A stretch of 64,000 nucleotides of DNA from Bacillus marasmi (lineage in GTDB: Bacteria; Bacillota; Bacilli; Bacillales; Cytobacillaceae). The stretch spans positions 124,001 to 188,000 of the forward strand of contig NZ_LR656164.1 in the NCBI RefSeq assembly GCF_902168435.1, in the 5' to 3' direction. Position numbers and translations under genes: made by a program. Positions 47,544 through 56,672 of this stretch are shown in pieces (positions within the stretch are counted from its first letter, which is position 1; each line of letters starts with the position of its first letter). The notes below the pieces were generated by a model. That model worked only from the letters and a program-made list of their open reading frames with translations. It was not told the DNA's origin and made no database searches.

Positions 47544-48683
47544 ATGTTGGAGTTTGATACAAATTTAGATCAACTAGCTACAATAAAAGTCATCGGCGTT
47601 GGTGGCGGCGGAAACAATGCGGTAAATCGAATGATTGAGCATGGTGTTCAAGGTGTTGACTTTATTGCAGTTAATACTGATGCTCAAGCATTAAATTTAT
47701 CAAAAGCAGAAATCAAAATGCAAATTGGTGGAAAATTGACTCGTGGACTAGGAGCGGGTGCTAATCCTGAAGTTGGGAAAAAAGCAGCCGAAGAAAGTCG
47801 CGAACAAATAGAAGAAGCTTTAAAAGGTGCTGATATGGTCTTTGTTACTGCCGGTATGGGTGGTGGAACAGGAACAGGTGCAGCACCAGTAATAGCGCAA
47901 ATTGCCCGTGAATTAGGGGCACTAACTGTAGGTGTTGTAACTCGCCCATTTACCTTTGAAGGTAAGAAGCGTGCCTCACAAGCAGCTGGTGGTATTTCTG
48001 CTATGAAGGAAGCTGTCGATACACTGATTGTTATTCCAAATGATCGCTTATTAGAAATTGTTGATAAGAGTACTCCGATGCTAGAAGCGTTCCGTGAAGC
48101 GGATAATGTACTTCGCCAAGGGGTACAAGGTATATCTGACTTAATTGCTGTACCGGGGTTAATTAACCTTGACTTTGCCGACGTAAAAACAATCATGTCC
48201 TCTAAAGGTTCTGCATTGATGGGTATCGGTGTAGCATCAGGTGAGAATCGTGCAACTGAAGCAGCTAAAAAAGCCATTTCATCTCCATTACTAGAAACTT
48301 CTATTGATGGTGCACAAGGTGTGCTAATGAATATCACAGGTGGAACAAATTTAAGCCTTTATGAAGTTCAGGAAGCAGCCGATATCGTTGCAACCGCTTC
48401 TGATCAGGAAGTGAATATGATTTTTGGTTCTGTTATTAACGAGAACTTAAAAGACGAAATTGTTGTAACAGTCATTGCAACAGGTTTTAACGAAGAAGTT
48501 ATTCAACCTAAAATGACTCGTCCAGCGTTTGGTGGAGTTAAGCCAGGTTTAAATTCAATTAAGCGCGAACCAAAACGAGAAGAAACTCAAACTGAAGCAC
48601 CTCGTCCAGTTCAAACGCAGCAAACAACTGAGGATACATTAGATATCCCAACGTTCTTAAGAAATCGCAATCGTAGACGTTAA
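47544..48683 (+). CDS. ftsZ: Cell division protein FtsZ
   Basis: Tubulin-like GTPase that forms the Z-ring. The 379 residues have [14 protein letters not shown] near 19, the tubulin signature [10 protein letters not shown] near 104, and the T7-loop region [11 protein letters not shown] near 207 that supplies the catalytic Asp. After a Gln/Thr/Glu-rich linker comes the C-terminal peptide [13 protein letters not shown], which binds FtsA and SepF. Start with AGGAGG seven bases upstream. It ends at a strong terminator, directly followed by tandem array 2. Confidence 0.98.
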   Translation: MLEFDTNLDQLATIKVIGVGGGGNNAVNRMIEHGVQGVDFIAVNTDAQALNLSKAEIKMQIGGKLTRGLGAGANPEVGKKAAEESREQIEEALKGADMVFVTAGMGGGTGTGAAPVIAQIARELGALTVGVVTRPFTFEGKKRASQAAGGISAMKEAVDTLIVIPNDRLLEIVDKSTPMLEAFREADNVLRQGVQGISDLIAVPGLINLDFADVKTIMSSKGSALMGIGVASGENRATEAAKKAISSPLLETSIDGAQGVLMNITGGTNLSLYEVQEAADIVATASDQEVNMIFGSVINENLKDEIVVTVIATGFNEEVIQPKMTRPAFGGVKPGLNSIKREPKREETQTEAPRPVQTQQTTEDTLDIPTFLRNRNRRR

Positions 48684-48698
48684 TTTTATATGATAAAA

Positions 48699-48729
48699 AA
48701 ACAAGGTCATAATCTGGCCTTGTTTTTTT
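48699..48729 (+). terminator. Terminator after ftsZ
   Basis: AACAAGGTCA pairs with TGGCCTTGTT (one G-T pair), followed by a T-run. Array 2 begins within a few bases. Confidence 0.9.
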
Positions 48730-48730
48730 A

Positions 48731-49500
48731 TGCTCAATGAGGGCTATTGGCTACTTCGTTTACAATGGTCCCCACAAACCACATAGTCAATGGGAGCGAT
48801 TGGCTACATAATTTGCACTGGTCCCCGCAAACCACGTAGTCAATGGGGTCGATTGGCTACATAATTTGCACTGGTCCCCGCAAACCACGTAGTCAATGGG
48901 GTCTATTGGCTACATAATTTGCACTGTCCCCCGCAAACCACGTAGTCAATGGGAGCGATTGGCTACATAATTTGCACTGGTCCCCGCAAACCACGTAGTC
49001 AATGGGGTCGATTGGCTACATAATTTGCACTGGTCCCCGCAAACCACGTAGTCAATGGGGTCTATTGGCTACATAATTTGCACTGTCCCCCGCAAACCAC
49101 GTAGTCAATGGGAGCGATTGGCTACATAATTTGCACTGGTCCCCGCAAACCACGTAGTCAATGGGGTCGATTGGCTACATAATTTGCACTGGTCCCCGCA
49201 AACCACGTAGTCAATGGGGTCTATTGGCTGCTTAATTTGCACTGTCCCCCGCAAACCACGTAGTCAATGGGGTCTATTGGCTACTTAATTTGCACTGTCC
49301 CCGCAAACCACGTAGTCAATGGGGTCTATTGGCTGCTTAATTTGCACTGTCCCCCGCAAACCACGTAGTCAATGGGAGCGATTGGCTACTTAATTTGCAA
49401 TGGTCCCCGCAAACCACGTAGTCAATGGGAGCGATTGGCTACTTAATTTGCAATGGCCCCCGCAAACCAAGTAGTCAATGAGCGAAATTGGTTACTAAAT
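48731..49500. repeat. Tandem array 2: about fourteen 53-bp units
   Basis: TCAATG marks unit starts at 48734, 48787, 48840 and onward every 53 bases to 49475; one interval (49264 to 49316) is 52 by loss of a C. Each unit has the inverted pair GTAGTCAAT / ATTGGCTAC around a 7-base loop that occurs as GGGAGCG, GGGGTCG or GGGGTCT. Those three types repeat in order three times (48787-49264), a 159-bp higher-order unit. End units are more diverged. No ORF and no variable spacers. In B. subtilis this ftsZ-spoIIGA interval holds bpr. Confidence 0.92.
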
Positions 49501-49681
49501 TTACCGGACCCTTCATTTTTCTATTACTTTGAGATACACATACACTTGGCTGTTGCAATAAACACCAGCTCCCATATTAATCACTATTAGTGATTGCGGA
49601 TAGTAAATATATAATAGCGGTAAAAAATGTGACAAAAACCGAATGGAATAGTGAAAACTTCCTCTTTTTTGTGTACAGGAA

Positions 49682-49715
49682 GTGACATACTTCTGTTCCC
49701 TTGATACGTTATACT
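49682..49715 (+). promoter_or_regulatory. spoIIG promoter with 22-base spacing
   Basis: GTGACA (49682-49687) and TATACT (49710-49715) are separated by exactly 22 bases. The B. subtilis spoIIG promoter is a sigma-A promoter with this abnormal 22-base spacing, used only with bound Spo0A-phosphate. No perfect Spo0A box could be confirmed around it by eye. The rest of 49501-49828 holds no gene. Confidence 0.7.
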
Positions 49716-49828
49716 TTTTCGTAACGGACACTAGAATTCCAATAAATACAATTTCTTATGTCCAATAGCTTTTATGAATCACGCTGCAACAAACTTAATA
49801 GAAACGGTCTTAGGAAGGGGGGAACAAG

Positions 49829-50764
49829 GTGACCGTCTACCTTGATGTAATCTGGGTATTAAACGTGTTATTTGATAGCCTCCTTTTGTTTTTAACAGCG
49901 ATAATCTTGAAACGTCAAGTTTCAATTTGGCGCATTACTGCCGGAGGAATAATTGGCTCGATTATTGTTTTATTAGCCGTAACTCCACTCCAGTCTATTT
50001 CAGGGCATCCGCTCACCAAGTTGCTTTTTTCTATTGTCATGGTCTTTATAGCTTTTGGATACAAAAGATTTCGTTATTTTATTTCTGGGCTCATGACTTT
50101 TTACTTCACTACATTTCTCATTGGAGGAGCCCTAATAGGCACGCATTACTTTGTCAATTTTGATTTTAAATTATCATCATCTGTAATGCTTGCCAGTGTA
50201 AAAGGATTTGGAGATCCAATTAGTTGGATGTTTGTGCTCTTAGGTTTCCCAATAGCCTGGCATTTCTCGAAATCAAATATCGAGAGAATAGAAACTGTTA
50301 AAATTCAGGCAAATCATTTCGTAAAAGTAAAAATTCAGTTGGACGATTTGAAGCTAGAGTTAACAGGATTGGTTGATAGTGGAAATCAGCTATATGATCC
50401 GATTTCTAAAGCTCCCGTTATGTTTGTCTCGATAAAGAATTATAGAGAGGGGTTACCTGAAGAGATTATTCGATTGACTGAAAACCCAGAGGCAATCATG
50501 TTTGGAGAAGAACAGGCACCGAGCCAGCTAGAAGGAAGGATGAGAATTATACCTTGTAAGGTGGTCGGAAAAGAGCATCAGCTCATGCTTGCCTTAAAGG
50601 TCGATCAAATTATCATCGAGCAGGAAGATCATCGATTTATCAGAAAGAATGACTTAATTTCCTTCACAATGCAGGAGCTATCAAGTGAGGATTCTTTTCA
50701 ATGTATCGTTCATCCGAAAATGCTTTCAGGACCTAAAGAGTACACCACAACAAAAGTAAGCTAA
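49829..50764 (+). CDS. spoIIGA: Pro-sigma-E processing protease SpoIIGA
   Basis: Membrane aspartic protease that cleaves pro-sigma-E in the mother cell after the forespore signal SpoIIR. The 311 residues have five N-terminal transmembrane helices (about 1-150) and a C-terminal retropepsin-like domain with the catalytic motif LVDSGNQLYDP near residue 185. GTG start with AGGGGGG seven bases upstream. First gene of the spoIIG operon; its substrate gene sigE lies 47 bases downstream. Confidence 0.95.
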   Translation: MTVYLDVIWVLNVLFDSLLLFLTAIILKRQVSIWRITAGGIIGSIIVLLAVTPLQSISGHPLTKLLFSIVMVFIAFGYKRFRYFISGLMTFYFTTFLIGGALIGTHYFVNFDFKLSSSVMLASVKGFGDPISWMFVLLGFPIAWHFSKSNIERIETVKIQANHFVKVKIQLDDLKLELTGLVDSGNQLYDPISKAPVMFVSIKNYREGLPEEIIRLTENPEAIMFGEEQAPSQLEGRMRIIPCKVVGKEHQLMLALKVDQIIIEQEDHRFIRKNDLISFTMQELSSEDSFQCIVHPKMLSGPKEYTTTKVS

Positions 50765-50811
50765 TAATACTATACTCATTAAAATTAATATTTAGAAGGT
50801 GAGGATATTTA

Positions 50812-51531
50812 ATGAAAAGAATCAAACTACGCCTTTACTATTATTGGTATAAATTATTGATGAAGCTTGGTTTAAAAAGTGATGAAGTCTATTATATTGG
50901 TGGAAGTGAGGCATTGCCACCTCCATTATCGAAAGAAGAGGAGGAGGTGCTGCTTAAAAAACTTCCAAACGGTGACAAAACTGCACGTTCGATGCTAATA
51001 GAACGGAACCTACGACTTGTAGTTTATATAGCTAGAAAGTTTGAAAATACCGGAATTAATATTGAGGACTTAATCAGTATCGGCACAATCGGGCTGATAA
51101 AGGCGGTAAATACATTTAATCCGGAAAAGAAAATCAAATTGGCTACATATGCCTCCCGTTGTATCGAAAATGAAATTTTAATGTATTTACGAAGGAATAA
51201 TAAAATTCGTTCAGAAGTTTCCTTTGATGAACCATTAAATATTGATTGGGACGGTAATGAGCTGCTGTTGTCAGATGTATTAGGGACTGAGGATGATATT
51301 ATCACCAAGGATTTAGAAGCGAATGTGGATAGAAAGCTGCTCTTAAAAGCGCTTCATCAATTATCTGACCGTGAAAAACAAATTATGGAGTTGCGTTTTG
51401 GTCTTGGGAGTGGGGAGGAAAAAACGCAAAAGGATGTAGCAGATATGCTTGGGATTTCTCAATCATATATATCCAGATTAGAAAAAAGAATTATCAAGCG
51501 GCTGCGCAAGGAGTTTAATAAAATGGTGTAA
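50812..51531 (+). CDS. sigE: Sporulation sigma factor sigma-E (as pro-protein)
   Basis: Mother-cell sigma factor for early sporulation. The 239 residues begin with an amphipathic pro-sequence of about 27-29 residues ending near [16 protein letters not shown], the region cut by SpoIIGA. Region 2 follows ([34 protein letters not shown]) with region 4 at the end ([20 protein letters not shown], a helix-turn-helix). The start has GAAGGTGAGG upstream. It is the second gene of the spoIIG operon. Confidence 0.97.
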   Translation: MKRIKLRLYYYWYKLLMKLGLKSDEVYYIGGSEALPPPLSKEEEEVLLKKLPNGDKTARSMLIERNLRLVVYIARKFENTGINIEDLISIGTIGLIKAVNTFNPEKKIKLATYASRCIENEILMYLRRNNKIRSEVSFDEPLNIDWDGNELLLSDVLGTEDDIITKDLEANVDRKLLLKALHQLSDREKQIMELRFGLGSGEEKTQKDVADMLGISQSYISRLEKRIIKRLRKEFNKMV

Positions 51532-51610
51532 AAAGAATGAAAATTCTCCTATGTCAGCTTTAAAAAGTTATCTATAGTAAAAAATATTTTTTTCGGCAAT
51601 CTTTCCCAAT

Positions 51611-51670
51611 CATGCAAGCCTTTTTCGAGTTTTTCATGATTTCCTTTCATAAGGCTTGTGCATATTTTTC
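51611..51670 (+). terminator. Possible terminator between sigE and sigG
   Basis: CAAGCCTT (51615-51622) pairs with AAGGCTTG (51651-51658), with a T-rich stretch at 51665. The right arm adjoins the candidate sigma-G -35 element, so it may limit readthrough from sigE. Confidence 0.5.
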
Positions 51671-51688
51671 CTTCTTGCGGAGATACTG
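51659..51688 (+). promoter_or_regulatory. Candidate sigma-G/sigma-F promoter of sigG
   Basis: TGCATA (51659-51664), 17 bases, then GATACTG (51682-51688), compared with the sigma-G pattern TGAATA-N17/18-CATACTA. sigG is known to be read by sigma-F and then by its own product in the forespore. Motif match only. Confidence 0.4.
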
Positions 51689-51724
51689 TTTTTTGTACAG
51701 CAACTCCTGTGAGGAGGGAATGGA

Positions 51725-52504
51725 TTGACTCGAAACAAAGTTGAAATTTGCGGGGTTGACACATCAAAGCTTCCAGTTTTAAAAAATGAGGAAATGAGAG
51801 AACTCTTCAAGCAAATGCATAAGGGAGATATTACTGCACGAGAAAAACTCGTGAATGGCAATTTAAGATTAGTATTAAGTGTCATTCAACGGTTTAATAA
51901 TCGAGGCGAGTTTGTTGATGACTTGTTTCAAGTCGGATGTATCGGTCTTATGAAATCAATTGATAATTTTGATTTAAGTCAAAACGTGAAGTTTTCTACT
52001 TATGCTGTTCCGATGATTATTGGAGAAATTCGCAGATACCTAAGGGATAATAACCCAATTCGGGTATCGCGCTCGCTTCGGGATATTGCTTATAAGGCCC
52101 TGCAGGTCAGAGAAAGATTAATGAGTGAAACATCCCGAGAACCGACAGCTGAAGAAATTGCTAAGGTATTAGAAGTACCACATGAGGAAATCGTCTTTGC
52201 CCTAGATGCAATTCAAGACCCTGTCTCATTATTTGAGCCAATCTATAATGATGGCGGTGATCCAATTTATGTAATGGATCAGTTAAGCGATGAAAAAAAT
52301 AAAGATACTCAATGGATTGAAGAAATTGCCTTAAAAGAAGGCATGAGACGCTTAAATGAACGAGAAAAATTGATTTTGAGAAAGAGATTTTTCCAGGGGA
52401 AAACGCAAATGGAGGTCGCCGAAGAAATCGGAATCTCTCAAGCGCAAGTATCTCGTTTAGAAAAAGCGGCCATTAAACAGATGAACAAAAATATTCAACA
52501 TTAA
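51725..52504 (+). CDS. sigG: Forespore sigma factor sigma-G
   Basis: Late forespore-specific sigma factor. The 259 residues carry the N-terminal NKVEICGVDTSKLPVL typical of sigma-G, region 2 (NGNLRLVLSVIQRFNNRGE, DDLFQVGCIGLMKSIDNF, YLRDNNPIRVSRSLRDIAY), region 3 and region 4 (MEVAEEIGISQAQVSRLEKAA). TTG start with AGGAGGG upstream. It lies behind sigE as in B. subtilis and ends at a strong terminator. Confidence 0.97.
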   Translation: MTRNKVEICGVDTSKLPVLKNEEMRELFKQMHKGDITAREKLVNGNLRLVLSVIQRFNNRGEFVDDLFQVGCIGLMKSIDNFDLSQNVKFSTYAVPMIIGEIRRYLRDNNPIRVSRSLRDIAYKALQVRERLMSETSREPTAEEIAKVLEVPHEEIVFALDAIQDPVSLFEPIYNDGGDPIYVMDQLSDEKNKDTQWIEEIALKEGMRRLNEREKLILRKRFFQGKTQMEVAEEIGISQAQVSRLEKAAIKQMNKNIQH

Positions 52505-52527
52505 AGCTGCCAAATCGGCAGCTTTTC
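52503..52527 (+). terminator. Terminator after sigG
   Basis: AAAGCTGCC pairs with GGCAGCTTT over a five-base loop, starting inside the sigG stop codon. Confidence 0.85.
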
Positions 52528-52594
52528 GTATTTTTAATATTATTTATAGCTAACTATACATATAATCTAAAAGAAGCTCTGTGAGGTGATCAGC

Positions 52595-52867
52595 ATGGTT
52601 AAAATATCTGATTTTCAAATTAAAGATGTTGTCAATGTGTTTGATGGTAAACGTTTGGGGAATATCGGAGACATTGATATTAATCTTAATACGGGGAAGA
52701 TAGATGCGGTGGTAATAGGCGGTACTGGTAAGGTGCTTGGTATTTTTGGGAAGGATGACCAAATTGTCATTCCGTGGAAAAATATTATCAAAATTGGTGA
52801 AGATGTTATTTTAGTTCGTTATCAAGCTTCACATGATAGTCAATTTCTGGAGGCTGAGTTAAAGTAA
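52595..52867 (+). CDS. ylmC: YlmC/YmxH-family PRC-barrel protein
   Basis: A 90-residue single PRC-barrel protein: VKISDFQIKDVVNVFDGKRLG then IGDIDINLNTGKIDAVVIGG, and GIFGKDDQIVIPWKNIIKIG. The YlmC/YmxH family is linked to sporulation by distribution and context, without proven activity. ATG 52595 is preferred, with GAGGTG six bases upstream. It lies between sigG and pgeF. Confidence 0.9.
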   Translation: MVKISDFQIKDVVNVFDGKRLGNIGDIDINLNTGKIDAVVIGGTGKVLGIFGKDDQIVIPWKNIIKIGEDVILVRYQASHDSQFLEAELK

Positions 52868-52936
52868 ACGCTTTTTTACTGGGAGCGATTGGGGCAATGT
52901 GGTAAACTATAGGAAAATGTAATGAGGGATTAATTC

Positions 52937-53758
52937 ATGGAGCCTTTTATTTTAAAAAGTTCATCATTTTTTGAAATTGATGAATGGACTAGAGAATTTC
53001 CTGATTTAGTTGCCGGTTTTACAACGAAGCATGGGGGGATTAGTAATGCCCCATTTGCTTCGTTGAATTTTGGGTTTCATGTTGGTGATGACCAAAATAC
53101 TGTCTGTGAAAATAGATCCCGGTTGGCGAGGATTATTGATTTTCCACTTAATCAATGGGTTGGTGCTGAGCAGACCCATGAAATTAACATTCGCAAAGTG
53201 ACAAAATCAGACTGTGGCTATGGAGCATTTTCTTATGATGATGCTTTTAAAGCGACTGATGGATTTTATACAACAAATGAAGGGATTCTTTTAACGCTTG
53301 CCTATGCTGACTGTGTACCTTTATATTTTTTTGCACCGAAACAGAAGATAATTGGAGTTGCTCATGCCGGCTGGAAGGGGACAGTATCGGGAATTGGAGC
53401 GGAAATGATTTCGATTTTACAAAGGAATGAAGCTGTCCGTCCAGAAGAGGTACAAGTAGTAATTGGACCATCGATTTGCGGAAATTGTTATGTCGTAGAT
53501 GAACCTGTCATATCTCATTTGCAAAATAGGCTAGAAGCTGTCGAAGAAAAACCGTATAATTTAATAGGAGACAATCAATACCAACTTAATCTGCGCGAAA
53601 CAAACCGTTTTTTATTAATCGAGGCTGGTGTGCAGGAAAATCATATAAAACAGACACAATTGTGTACGAGTTGTCATCATGATGTGTTTTTTTCACATCG
53701 GAAGGACAAAGGAAAAACTGGAAGAATGATTAGTTTTATTGGCTGGAAGGAGGCCTAG
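52937..53758 (+). CDS. pgeF: Peptidoglycan editing factor PgeF (YlmD, laccase-domain)
   Basis: Multicopper-oxidase-like (DUF152, YfiH/FAMIN) protein of 273 residues. Members act as purine nucleoside phosphorylase/adenosine deaminase-like enzymes, and E. coli YfiH prevents misincorporation of L-Ser in the stem peptide. Zinc/catalytic residues lie in VGAEQTHEINIRKV near 75, TLAYADCVPLYFF near 118, VAHAGWKGT near 139 and HHDVFFSHRKD near the end. Starts the ylmDEFGH group; ylmE follows eight bases later. Confidence 0.93.
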   Translation: MEPFILKSSSFFEIDEWTREFPDLVAGFTTKHGGISNAPFASLNFGFHVGDDQNTVCENRSRLARIIDFPLNQWVGAEQTHEINIRKVTKSDCGYGAFSYDDAFKATDGFYTTNEGILLTLAYADCVPLYFFAPKQKIIGVAHAGWKGTVSGIGAEMISILQRNEAVRPEEVQVVIGPSICGNCYVVDEPVISHLQNRLEAVEEKPYNLIGDNQYQLNLRETNRFLLIEAGVQENHIKQTQLCTSCHHDVFFSHRKDKGKTGRMISFIGWKEA

Positions 53759-53766
53759 TAATTGAA

Positions 53767-54462
53767 ATGAGCGTTACAGCAAATTTACAAGCAATCCAGC
53801 AAAAAATCCAAGCTGCTTGTGAAAAAACAGGCCGAGGGCCGTCTGAAATAAAGATTATTGCCGTTACGAAATACGTGAGTGTAAAACGTGCGCAAGAAGC
53901 AGTAGAGGCTGGCGTGGCTCATTTAGGTGAGAACCGAGATGAAGGTCTGCTTGAAAAATGGTCTATTTTACAGGACAAGCCTACTTGGCATTTTATCGGT
54001 ACGCTGCAAACAAGAAAGGTTAAAAATATTATCGATAAGGTTGACTATATTCATTCACTAGACCGGCTATCGCTTGCTGCAGAAATAAACAAGCGGACGA
54101 AGAAACCTATAAATTGCTTTGTACAGGTCAATACTTCTGGAGAAGAGTCAAAACATGGTCTTAATCAGGATGAAGTAATTGATTTTGTAAAATCGTTATC
54201 AGCGTATCCAAATATTATCGTTGCAGGCTTAATGACAATGGCACCAAATACAGAGGATGAAGCAATTTTACGAAGTTGCTTTCAAAACTTAAGAAAGCTA
54301 AAGAATTCTATTACTGATTTGAATCTCGACTATGCTCCATGTAAGGAGTTATCGATGGGAATGTCAAATGACTTTGAGATTGCAGTTGAAGAAGGCGCGA
54401 CAATGGTTCGAATCGGTACGGCGTTAGTCGGAAATGAGTCTTTAGGAGGTGAACAAAGATGA
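53767..54462 (+). CDS. ylmE: YggS-family PLP-binding protein YlmE
   Basis: Pyridoxal-phosphate homeostasis protein (YggS/PROSC family) of 231 residues with a single TIM-barrel. The PLP lysine lies in IIAVTKYVS near 37; HLGENRDEG near 58, WHFIGTLQTRKVK near 76 and ELSMGMSNDFEIAVEEG near 196 are family landmarks. It controls free PLP rather than catalysing a reaction. A ribosome site (AAGGAGG) lies at the end of pgeF, rather far (about 13 bases). Its stop overlaps the sepF start (ATGA). Confidence 0.94.
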   Translation: MSVTANLQAIQQKIQAACEKTGRGPSEIKIIAVTKYVSVKRAQEAVEAGVAHLGENRDEGLLEKWSILQDKPTWHFIGTLQTRKVKNIIDKVDYIHSLDRLSLAAEINKRTKKPINCFVQVNTSGEESKHGLNQDEVIDFVKSLSAYPNIIVAGLMTMAPNTEDEAILRSCFQNLRKLKNSITDLNLDYAPCKELSMGMSNDFEIAVEEGATMVRIGTALVGNESLGGEQR

Positions 54463-54902
54463 GCATCAAATCGAAACTTAAAACATTCTTTTTCTTAGAT
54501 GATGAGGATTATGAATATGAGGAAGTTGAGGACAATAATATTCAGGAGCCTAGGCGTGAAATAAAGCCATCTCCGCAAAATGTATCTAAGCAAAATATCG
54601 TCAGTCTTCAAAGTGTTCAAAAGTCGTCTAAGCTTATCTTATGTGAACCTCGTGTTTATGCTGAAGCACAGGAAATAGCTGATCATTTGAAAAATCGCCG
54701 CTCGGTTGTGGTAAACCTGCAGCGCAGTGATGCTAATCATGCAAGACAGATTGTAGACTTTTTAAGTGGCACAGTCTATGCGATTGGCGGAGAAATTTCA
54801 AAAATAGGCGCTGATATATTCCTTTGTACTCCAGATAATGTTGAGGTATCAGGTAATATTACCGAATTTCTACAAGAAAATGACATCCATCATTCGAGGT
54901 GA
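54459..54902 (+). CDS. sepF: Cell division protein SepF
   Basis: Membrane anchor for FtsZ that forms ring-like polymers at the septum. The 147 residues have an N-terminal amphipathic membrane helix (KSKLKTFFFLDDEDYEYEE), an acidic/Gln-rich linker and a C-terminal globular domain (about 65-145, with VVNLQRSDANHARQIVDFL and FLCTPDNVEV). It overlaps ylmE by four bases and precedes ylmG by seven. It complements FtsA encoded about 8 kb upstream. Confidence 0.95.
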   Translation: MSIKSKLKTFFFLDDEDYEYEEVEDNNIQEPRREIKPSPQNVSKQNIVSLQSVQKSSKLILCEPRVYAEAQEIADHLKNRRSVVVNLQRSDANHARQIVDFLSGTVYAIGGEISKIGADIFLCTPDNVEVSGNITEFLQENDIHHSR

Positions 54903-54909
54903 TTAATTA

Positions 54910-55173
54910 ATGAGTTTTGTATTTGAGGTATTAGTCCAGATTATTCAAATATATTCTTGGGCATTGATAATTTATATTTTATTGTCGTGGTTTCCTAATG
55001 CACGTGAATCAGGGTTTGGCCGTTTTTTAACAAATATTTGTGAGCCATACCTAGAGCCGTTCCGTCGGATTATTCCACCGCTAGGAATGATTGATATTTC
55101 ACCAATCGTTGCTATTCTCGTACTCCGATTTGCAACAAGTGGATTATATCAATTATTTGCTTGGTTAGCATAA
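54910..55173 (+). CDS. ylmG: YggT-family membrane protein YlmG
   Basis: An 87-residue membrane protein with two hydrophobic segments: residues about 8-28 ([20 protein letters not shown]) and 55-80 ([15 protein letters not shown]). Between them is the conserved loop [21 protein letters not shown]. The YggT family is linked to division/chloroplast nucleoid organisation through genetics, without a known mechanism. Start with GAGGTG upstream, seven bases after sepF. Confidence 0.93.
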   Translation: MSFVFEVLVQIIQIYSWALIIYILLSWFPNARESGFGRFLTNICEPYLEPFRRIIPPLGMIDISPIVAILVLRFATSGLYQLFAWLA

Positions 55174-55177
55174 AGAC

Positions 55178-55210
55178 AAAGGCTCTCCTTATTGAGCAGA
55201 GCCTTTTTTC
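55178..55210 (+). terminator. Terminator after ylmG
   Basis: AAAGGCTCT pairs with AGAGCCTTT around an 11-base loop, followed by TTT. It lies before ylmH. Confidence 0.8.
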
Positions 55211-55245
55211 ATTGCTTCATAAGTAACATGATGAAGGGTGCTTTC

Positions 55246-56019
55246 ATGAATATTTATCAGCATTTTCGACCGGAAGAGCGCGGCTTTATCGATACTATTA
55301 TCGATTGGAAGGGCTATGTGGAAGCTTCCTATTCTCCAAAGCTAACCGACTTTCTAGACCCGCGTGAACAGCAAATTGCCAAAACAATCATTGGGGAGCA
55401 TGGGGATGTCCTCATTTCATTCTTTGGTGGAGTGGAAAATAGTGAACGGAAACGGGCCATTCTTGCTCCTGACTATTTTCAGGCTACTAACGATGAATTC
55501 AAGATCTCTCTTTATGAAATCGAATATCCTTCAAAATTTGTAACAATTGAGCACCGCCAAGTATTGGGCTCATTAATGTCGTTAGGACTAAAACGGAGTA
55601 AGTTTGGGGATATTTTATTTCACGGAAGCACTGTCCAATTTTTCGCGACAATGGAAATTCGTGATTACATTGAGATGGAATTAAAATCGATTGGCAGGGC
55701 ACAAGTTCGACTAAAGGAAATTCCGTTAGAAAACGCCTTGATGGTGGATGAGAATTGGCAAGAACTTTCAATTACCAGTTCATCACTACGCTTGGATACT
55801 TTAGTGTCTTCCATCTATCATATTTCTCGCCAAAAAGCTCAAGTTTTAATAAGCCAAGGTTTAGTTAAAGTAAACTGGACAATTGTTGAATCTGTATCGT
55901 TTGAATGTGGTGAAGGGGATACATTGTCGGTAAGAGGCTATGGTCGAGTTAAGATTTCTGCAATCGAAGGAAAAACAAAAAAGGACAAATGGCGAATTTT
56001 AGCGAAACTACTAAAATAA
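55246..56019 (+). CDS. ylmH: S4-domain RNA-binding protein YlmH
   Basis: A 257-residue protein with an N-terminal unique domain (NIYQHFRPEERGFIDTIIDW) and a C-terminal S4 RNA-binding domain (about 180-240: SSLRLDTLVSSIYHISRQKAQVLI is the region; VNW and VRGYGR follow). B. subtilis YlmH has been linked to ribosome-associated quality control with RqcH. ATG 55246 is preferred, giving the usual short start with AAGGGTG eight bases upstream; longer in-frame ORF begins inside the terminator. Confidence 0.9.
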   Translation: MNIYQHFRPEERGFIDTIIDWKGYVEASYSPKLTDFLDPREQQIAKTIIGEHGDVLISFFGGVENSERKRAILAPDYFQATNDEFKISLYEIEYPSKFVTIEHRQVLGSLMSLGLKRSKFGDILFHGSTVQFFATMEIRDYIEMELKSIGRAQVRLKEIPLENALMVDENWQELSITSSSLRLDTLVSSIYHISRQKAQVLISQGLVKVNWTIVESVSFECGEGDTLSVRGYGRVKISAIEGKTKKDKWRILAKLLK

Positions 56020-56100
56020 ATTTCGTTTATAAAGAAGGAATATAAAGGGTACTGTCGAATATTTGAATATACATACGAGTCTTGATTTGGAGGTGGCGTT

Positions 56101-56613
56101 ATGCCGTTAACACCGTTAGATATACACAATAAGGAATTCAGCAAGGGATTTCGAGGCTATGATGAAGATGAAGTAAACGAATTCCTTGATCAAGTTATCA
56201 AAGATTATGAATTATTAATCCGAGAAAAGAAGGAATTAGAAGAAAGATTAAAGGATCAAACTGAGAGACTAGGTCACTTTTCAAGCATTGAAGAGACCTT
56301 AAATAAATCGATTGTGATTGCGCAGGAAGCGGGCGAGGAAGTTAGACGTAATGCGCAAAAGGAAGCAAAGCTCATTATTAAAGAAGCAGAAAAAAATGCT
56401 GATCGTATTGTAAACGAATCTTTAACAAAGGCAAGAAAAATTGCCTTGGAAATAGAAGATTTGAAAAAACAATCTAAAGTTTTCCGTACTCGTTTTAAAA
56501 TGCTAATTGAAGCGCAGCTTGATTTATTAAAAAATGACGATTGGGATCATTTATTACAATACGAATTAGATGCATCTGAATTAAAAGCTGCAGAAGAAGA
56601 TTCTTTAGCGTAA
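56101..56613 (+). CDS. divIVA: Pole and septum protein DivIVA
   Basis: Coiled-coil protein that marks negatively curved membrane at septum and poles and recruits MinJ/MinD and, in sporulation, RacA. The 170 residues start with the lipid-binding region MPLTPLDIHNKEFSKGFRGY, then DEDEVNEFLDQVIKDYE, followed by coiled coil to about 150 and an acidic end. Start with GGAGGTGG six bases upstream. It follows ylmH and precedes ileS, as in B. subtilis. Confidence 0.96.
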   Translation: MPLTPLDIHNKEFSKGFRGYDEDEVNEFLDQVIKDYELLIREKKELEERLKDQTERLGHFSSIEETLNKSIVIAQEAGEEVRRNAQKEAKLIIKEAEKNADRIVNESLTKARKIALEIEDLKKQSKVFRTRFKMLIEAQLDLLKNDDWDHLLQYELDASELKAAEEDSLA

Positions 56614-56672
56614 CTTGACGAACGAAAGGCAAATCGCATATAATGTCATCACAAAAGAATGTTAATAATTTT

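Noticed and set aside
47684-48337. 217-codon ORF antisense to ftsZ
   Set aside because: Mirror of the conserved ftsZ reading frame; low-complexity composition and no ribosome site.
50812-52504. Duplicate or recently acquired sigma factor genes
   Set aside because: sigE and sigG are distinct, standard sporulation sigma factors in their usual Bacillus order.
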